A program made the position numbers and the translations under genes. From Stenopsyche tienmushanensis (taxonomy: Eukaryota; Arthropoda; Insecta; Trichoptera; Stenopsychidae), in contig WACJ01000305.1 of the NCBI GenBank assembly GCA_008973525.1, positions 310,001 through 374,000 of the forward strand: DNA of 64,000 nucleotides, given 5' to 3'. Numbering within the stretch: the stretch's first letter is position 1; each line of letters opens with the position of its first letter. The notes below the pieces were generated by a model. It was not told where the DNA came from and made no database searches. It worked only from the letters and a program-made list of their open reading frames with translations. Below, one piece after another: positions 58,311 to 64,000 of this stretch.

Positions 58311-59093
58311 TGATGCTAATTCTTCCAAATAAACGTCCAGTGCATGCATATAATCACTGTCGTCAATAGTATCAAACTTATTTATATTAATGTTTTTATT
58401 TGCAATTTTTTTGTATTTTTAATAGTTTTGTAAACCTGCTTTTCATTCTTATTTCTAGAAGACGGAGAGATTTTTATGAAGGATTCCTATCTAAAATAAT
58501 CACCAGTTAGATTTTAAGTTATATTTGACACACGTTAGAATCGATAATCAAATCAATTCACATCGGAACAACATTGATTTATCAACATGTGAGACATAAT
58601 CGTTAAAGGATAATAACAAATATAATATTTCATTCGATTTTTCGCCTTTACAACCAATATTTGATAATTTATTTCAAGAAACAACGTAATCACTTCGTAC
58701 TCGACCGAACATTTATGTTGTATGAGTCTGTTTTTTTGTGTGTCGGTAGTCAGAATGAATGATCAACTATGGTCCATTGATGATGTCGGAGGTGAGAATG
58801 AATGAAAGTACATTCGTGGCTCAAATCTGAGCCGGAAATTGGCGGTCCAGTTAGAGCATTACTTTCTGTCTTGCCCTGGAATGCTAATAACGAGAATCAC
58901 GAACCGTCGTCGTGTCGGTTTCCGAATTCCGAACTCTCAAAGATGGTCCTAATTCATTGATCGAAAGCGGTCTCAGATTTTTTCTCGGCATCGGTTGCTT
59001 TAAAATTGTGCCTCTCAAAACAAATCTATGTTGTTAAAATGCTAAAATTATTGTCGTGTGCTAGTATATTAATTTTGTTGTTGTTTTTTGCAG
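58311..59093 (+). other. 3' end of the putative intron
   Basis: Unique sequence ending in a long T-rich tract and TTTTTTGCAG. A GC-richer stretch at 58740-59000 contains no supported exon. Confidence 0.45.
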
Positions 59094-59953
59094 GTGTTGC
59101 CGTCAACAGAAGATATTTAATGCCACTACAAAATCTGGCAATGTTATCGTACGCTCAAAATCTACGGTTGTTAAAGAAAACACCTTAGATTTGATGCGTT
59201 TGAAAGAGCTATGGCGTAACATATGGGGTTCAAAAGTCTCGTCTGGGGGCTGTAATACACCAGTGGCTTCGATCCACGACCATAATAAGCGAGTACCGGC
59301 CCACAACGAAGAGGTTCCTCCGCTCGAGATATCTTCTTCCGGACTCCCAGCTGCAATAAAAACCTCCCCCAACAAACAAAGCCATCCTATATCACAACAA
59401 AACCACCCCAAATCACAAAGTAATCACTCACGAATATGTTATTCGGATTCTTCAATATGCAATGAAAACGATACGTTCAAAAATAATATGTCGGAAATAC
59501 ATCGAAACAAAGAGGCTCGATGTCTAACAGATATGAATTCAACACAGAGCGATCGCGTGCCACATAACGATCGGTTGTCGCAGACCGAATGCGTTGATTG
59601 TGAGCTCGATCGGAAGCCGAAAGCCGAAAGTGACGATCGAACGTCGCACAATGATATTGCGACGCAGATCGACCGCACTTCGGAGTTGCATCATCGACCG
59701 CCCTCTTATAAATCACACAACGTGCTGAAAGACATGGGGGCGTTGATGGAGGACTTGTGCCGACTCCTCCACCTCAAACGACAGACGGCACATCCCTCGC
59801 GACTTAATCGCCTTACAAAATCCAACCACAATTTCCTCACCTTCGTCTTGTTACATCTGCTGGTGCCTGCGATTATCATTTCGCTGCTAGCGTCGCCTGT
59901 ATCAGCCTCCCTGTCGCCGACTACGGACTACGTCTCTCAAAATGATACTGGTG
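59094..59953 (+). CDS. Second coding exon: long polar leader followed by a signal-like hydrophobic segment
   Basis: The acceptor TTGTTTTTTGCAG ends at 59093 and the donor GGTG/GTAAGT lies at 59953/59954. The whole 860 nt is open in one frame, and that frame joins the 29305 exon in phase. It would code for residues 26-311: CCRQQKIFNATTKSGNVIVR, LMRLKELWRNIWG, then about 200 polar residues rich in Ser, Asn, His and Asp (predicted cytosolic or removed leader). A hydrophobic stretch follows, FLTFVLLHLLVPAIIISLLA (about 272-291), with a plausible cleavage site PVSA/S near 296 and an N-glycosylation site NDT just before the donor. This could be an unusually deep signal peptide or a signal anchor. 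Drosophila insulin receptor and Sevenless have comparable leaders, but no diagnostic domain is in the window, so the family is open. It ends in phase 1. Confidence 0.65.
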
Positions 59954-62900
59954 GTAAGTCTCTTTCACCTTTATTAATTAATATAACCTACATTGTCAAT
60001 CGAATCAAATAAAACATGCTCTTATTCTAATCAGTTTTTCCAAAGATGAACGAATTGAATCGAACCAGATTTCTCGGATACGATTAAATCATCTATTTTA
60101 ACTACCATAGAGTTTATGCTTAAAACGAGTTTATTAATTATTTTTAAGTATAAAATGAATTGACCCAGTATTGGAAGATAAAGATATACATCCTATTCCA
60201 TCCTCTTAAATTTAGATATATATTTGTATCATCCTATAAATAATAATCAGCAAAATATATCGGGAAACACTAGAAAGAATTTTTGAAGTTTTGTTCGGGT
60301 GCGGAAAACCTGGTGTTAATATCACATATTCTTATCGTTTTATTATATATACATATTTAGCATATAAATCGGAACGCTTTCCATTTTTTTAGGTATTAAT
60401 CTCGTTCTAATTTAGATAATATCGTTCGTATCCATTTTTTTCGATAATACAGCTTGAATGCACTGATAATTTCGTTGGTTCGATGAAGAAATGCACTTTG
60501 ATCTAATCTCCTAATTTTGATAATAAACTCATTGGAATAGGATGTTTTAAATTTACTCAAATACCGTTGAAAGATACACCGGTATCTTATAACAGAAATG
60601 TTTATAACGTGTCCATTGATTTATTTAAATATTTGAAAAATGTCACACACACACATGTTTTCGACGTCATATAACGACACGTGCAAAACCAGTGTTAATC
60701 TCATCTGACATAACCGTTGAAGGACATCGAAGAATCATGGCCTTTTCGATGCCCATTCACAGGACTTGAAATGTCGAGTAATTATTATTTTGATATTCAA
60801 TGCATATGACTAACAATCGCTTATATAGAAATAAATGCTTTCGCAACATTCTCTCTTTAAATAATAGGCGTTATCGATCGTATTGATATTGAAGGAAATT
60901 TTGAGATTATTGTTCATTTGAATCATTTTTATGAACATAATATTGCTATTTTGTCGGTATAAATCTCATATTTTCGCTTGTATATTTCAATCTGTATGGC
61001 ATCGAGTCTATTAAAATTATGTTAATGTATTACATCAGTATTTTGAAGCGATTATGTAATGTTATTCCGAGAAATAATGTCTTCGAGGCGCTTTGAATTG
61101 TAAATGTAATGAAGTTATGGTGTTAGTGCTGAACGATCTTGGAGCGTTGAAGATCAACCCTTCGTTGACGCAATGACTGCCAAATATGACGTCTTCTTTA
61201 GTATGCAATGGTGTTTAGTAATTTCATGGAATAAAATGGGCGTTAATACACGAGTGACGTTATTTGTGATTCAAAGAATTTGGTTTTGAATAATGTTAAT
61301 TATTCGGTTTGCTCGGGAGTTGGGGTGGTTATTAATTGATGAATTTGCTTTGATTTTTTTGTGTTTATTATATAAGCAAACGATGGTCAGCCTTATGACG
61401 GAAAATCCGGTGGTATTTCATAATATTGTGAGCATGTGACGCGTTTAATGAATTTGATGGCGTCTGAATATGGATGATTTTAGATAGTTTTTTTTTGGGG
61501 GCTCAACGCGAGATTGAGGGGTGTCGATGAGGATGAAAGAGTCGGAAGTGTAGATGCAACCCGCCTGAAAGAGGCCTGAAGCCTGCAAGGGCCGGAAGTG
61601 GCCCCCGGCGGGCCCCAGGCAGTAGTAAGGCCCGCGTACCTCGCGGGGCCCCCGCCCGATACTGTAAACATGTTTTTCACATTCGCCAACAACGCCGCTG
61701 ACGCGCGCGTGTCAATGCTCTCTCACCCACTTGATTTATGACGGGGTCCCCTCCGTTTCGGCTTTTCCTCGGGTTTCCCAATTTTCCCTCAGGGTCATGC
61801 ATGGGTCTTTTGGGAATTGACCCTTTGCCCACGGAGCTGCGCTGTCCATTTCCGCAGCTTTCTACGCCGATGCCGGATAACAACAAAAAAGAGCGCTATT
61901 ATAAGCCGGCCCATATTTCGACAGCGTCTTCTGCCCGGTGCAAATAGTCTATCGAGGGTCATCCGATAAGATATTGTACACGCTATAGATTCCATTTGCC
62001 ATAGCAATATCAAATAAATCAACACCCCAATGAAGATTCTTCAACATGAACATCGACAACAGTTTTATCAATTGCAAACCTGCAATATCTCAAGAAAAAT
62101 TTACATTAATAGCTTTTACGTTTTCATCTATAGAATATATACAAAATAGTTATCGAGTATCTGAATTCAGATTCAGATAAATTATGCAATCTGCGAATTT
62201 ACAACGAAATCGACATAAATCATATCAGATAATATAACCATCATCAGATAGTATTTACAGCTGCTATACAAAAATACGATAAAGTAATTAACCAGCTAGA
62301 TTTGATTTTTTTTAAATATCAATCGTATCAATATATATCCCTTTTAGTGCCGACCGAAAAACCGAGACTATTTGACGTAATTTGATAAGAAGAATGATAT
62401 TTTCAAAATTCAAAAAAGATCATAGTTTGATACAGAATATGTAGTATGAATCATTTGCAAGTGATTCGTGTTCAGTACAGACTGCGACATGGAAACTTCA
62501 TTATTTGAAACTCCTTGAAATTTCGAGAGCATTCATTCGAAATTAGTTTCAGTAATTATTATACAGTGTACTGTCTTTAAATTTAGTAAAGATAACGAAA
62601 CTGATACACTACTCTTGGCCATCCAAATTCTTATTTTGGTTCACCCTCGTTAATTAATATGACCAATCGACATATTTAGTAAATTAGTAATAGTCCAGAA
62701 CTAATATTGATTGTTTAAATTTAAATTTATCATGGGATTTTATGGAATGTTCCTTTGAATCAATGATTATTGAATTCTAATGTTCAAAGTTTAAATGTAT
62801 TTATCTTTGATCCTGATTGTTAACTTATCATGCTTTTAACTTCAAAAGGCAAAGGAGACTAGTAAAATTTACTTTGCAAGAGTTTTGTAATACTGGTTTT

Positions 62901-64000
62901 CTTTATGAGTATAATTGATCACTCAAATTTGTTGATACGAAATTTTATTCCATAATCCGGATTTTAATATGAATTTTATTCCATAATCCGGATTTTACAT
63001 GCAAAATGTACGATTGACTTTCTTCAAAAATATGCTACAATGAAAATCTCTCAAGTAAAGTGGAAATTGACATTTGACTTGCTTTGATGCTTCGTCTTTG
63101 ATGAAAATGTGTGTGAGAGCTTTCGTAGTGTTTGAGCACAGCTCGATGGTGCATTTCACGCTTTGATCGCTCGTTCAAAGAAGCTGAGTGCTCTTCGACA
63201 CTTCCTTACCATCATCGGCCGAAAATCGCTCTTCGAAAAATTCTACGCATTAAAAAAATCAGGAAATTTTCTCAATAATTCAGCGCTAAGGCGGCAATCA
63301 CGACCAGGCCACGTCACACAGCCTTGATTTTATACCGTTAGACATTGACCTTTAGCGTGTCCTGCTCTACGAAATTCTGCCTGCGTCATTCGAATTAAAT
63401 CGAAACAGTCGAGGCGTTCTTTTGGGACGATCCTCGCCGGTCCTCCATTTTATATTTTTAAGTTTTGACCCGCGAAGATCGAGGCCAGACGATGAACCGC
63501 CGGGAATTAATAGTCCAAATAAACAACGCGCAACTAAAAATCGATCAAAGTGTAGCACGCTGTAAGGAGCAGCGTAATTTTAACTATTCCATCGCATCAG
63601 CACGCCGTTTTATCGACCGAATGACAAATTTCGAGATGGACTAATCGGCCCGCGATGATAGAGCCGCCCGACAGATTTATGTCTTTGTTTTGTGAAGACC
63701 GGCGATAACTTTGATATGAGACAACGAGCCACTGTTTTTATGCCAAAAATATGTCAAATCGAAATAAATTGGGGCCGGCTTCTGACAAAGAATCGTATTT
63801 GATATTGGAATAGTGGAAATTATGACGCTGATCGAAAATGCCGGGAAACTCAAATATCTTCAATCAATGACCACTAATCATATATTTCCGGATTTCTAAT
63901 GAGTAGGATTGGATCCACATTTTGGATCGATATTTTGTTTAAAAATGCAATAAAACGAAGCAAAAAGTCTAAAAAATGGCTTTCAACCATTTTATAATTA
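59954..64000 (+). other. Probable next intron; no further exon seen
   Basis: It follows the GTAAGT donor. Unique AT-rich sequence with GC-rich patches at 61480-61950 and 63060-63680. Frames there (up to 76 codons) are on mixed strands and unidentified. No receptor ectodomain motif, stop codon context or polyadenylation region for the gene was found. Confidence 0.4.
62938..62999. repeat. Short tandem duplication
   Basis: GAATTTTATTCCATAATCCG followed by GATTTTA occurs twice in a row with a 5-base spacer (first unit has GAAATTTTATT). It is a local duplication of about 27 bp. Confidence 0.9.

Larger units (their letters stand above)
29379..59093 (+). other. Putative 29.7-kb first coding intron
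   Basis: It starts GTAAGTTC and ends TTGTTGTTGTTTTTTGCAG. Splicing these ends keeps one reading frame across the join (phase 2 donor, one base contributed by the acceptor exon). Everything listed between these coordinates is transposon-derived or non-coding. No competing exon was found, though small exons cannot be excluded. Confidence 0.45.

Noticed and set aside
59103..59716. Minus-strand frames of 61-102 codons under the second exon
   Set aside because: Shadows of the long + strand exon, which has good splice sites and phase agreement.
1..64000. CRISPR array, bacterial operon, defence system or phage content
   Set aside because: No regularly spaced repeats, no bacterial genes, and eukaryotic splice and transposon features throughout.

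Overview
The window looks like nuclear DNA from an arthropod, most probably an insect. It is AT-rich with only islands of higher GC. It has canonical GT-AG splice signals and no bacterial-style operons. It holds worn-out DNA transposons typical of insect genomes: mariner, Tigger/pogo, piggyBac-like, hAT and Harbinger-like MITEs. It also holds one R1-clade LINE end and two tRNA-derived SINE copies. I could not assign a species. No tRNA, rRNA, CRISPR array, virus or complete intact gene was found.

The only convincing host gene lies on the + strand. A GC-rich, CpG-rich leader with arthropod initiator motifs (about 27940-29304) precedes a first coding exon at 29305-29378. That exon ends at a strong GTAAGT donor in phase 2. 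The next exon I can support is 59094-59953. It has a strong pyrimidine-tract/CAG acceptor, an 860-nt open frame in the matching phase, and a GTAAGT donor. Joined, they would give the first 311 residues of a protein: a long polar leader, one hydrophobic segment, and an AXA-like signal cleavage site. The rest would lie beyond the window. If the join is right, the intron is about 29.7 kb and holds most of the transposons described. The protein family is not proven. A receptor with a long pre-signal leader (Drosophila insulin receptor is one example) is a hypothesis only.

Region by region: 0-5 kb has a transposase remnant at the left edge, a 1-kb TTAA-flanked element and a short Tigger element. 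5-12.6 kb is mostly unique sequence with three decayed mariner-type fragments. 12.6-16 kb has two related Tigger copies, one split by a hAT. 16-23 kb is featureless. 23.1-23.7 kb is a hAT 3' half. 25.7-27.8 kb is a nest of elements: a Harbinger-like MITE in a pogo-like element in a TTAA-type repeat. 27.9-29.4 kb is the 5' end of the gene. 30-36.5 kb holds two closely related piggyBac copies plus MITEs. 37-43.6 kb has small repeats and a mariner fragment. 43.67-44.72 kb is a fresh-looking LINE insertion with a 17-bp target-site duplication. 46-58.3 kb holds a simple repeat region, a second Harbinger-like MITE, a mariner, a transposase-motif tandem duplication, a possible solo LTR, SINEs and TTAA-type ends. 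59.1-59.95 kb is the second exon. The last 4 kb is unique sequence, probably intron.

No novel biological system was found. The most useful results are the two-exon gene model, the nested transposon stratigraphy, the non-coding repeat families recoverable by comparing copies inside the window, and several small structural oddities. All alignments were made by eye, so ends of degenerate elements are approximate.
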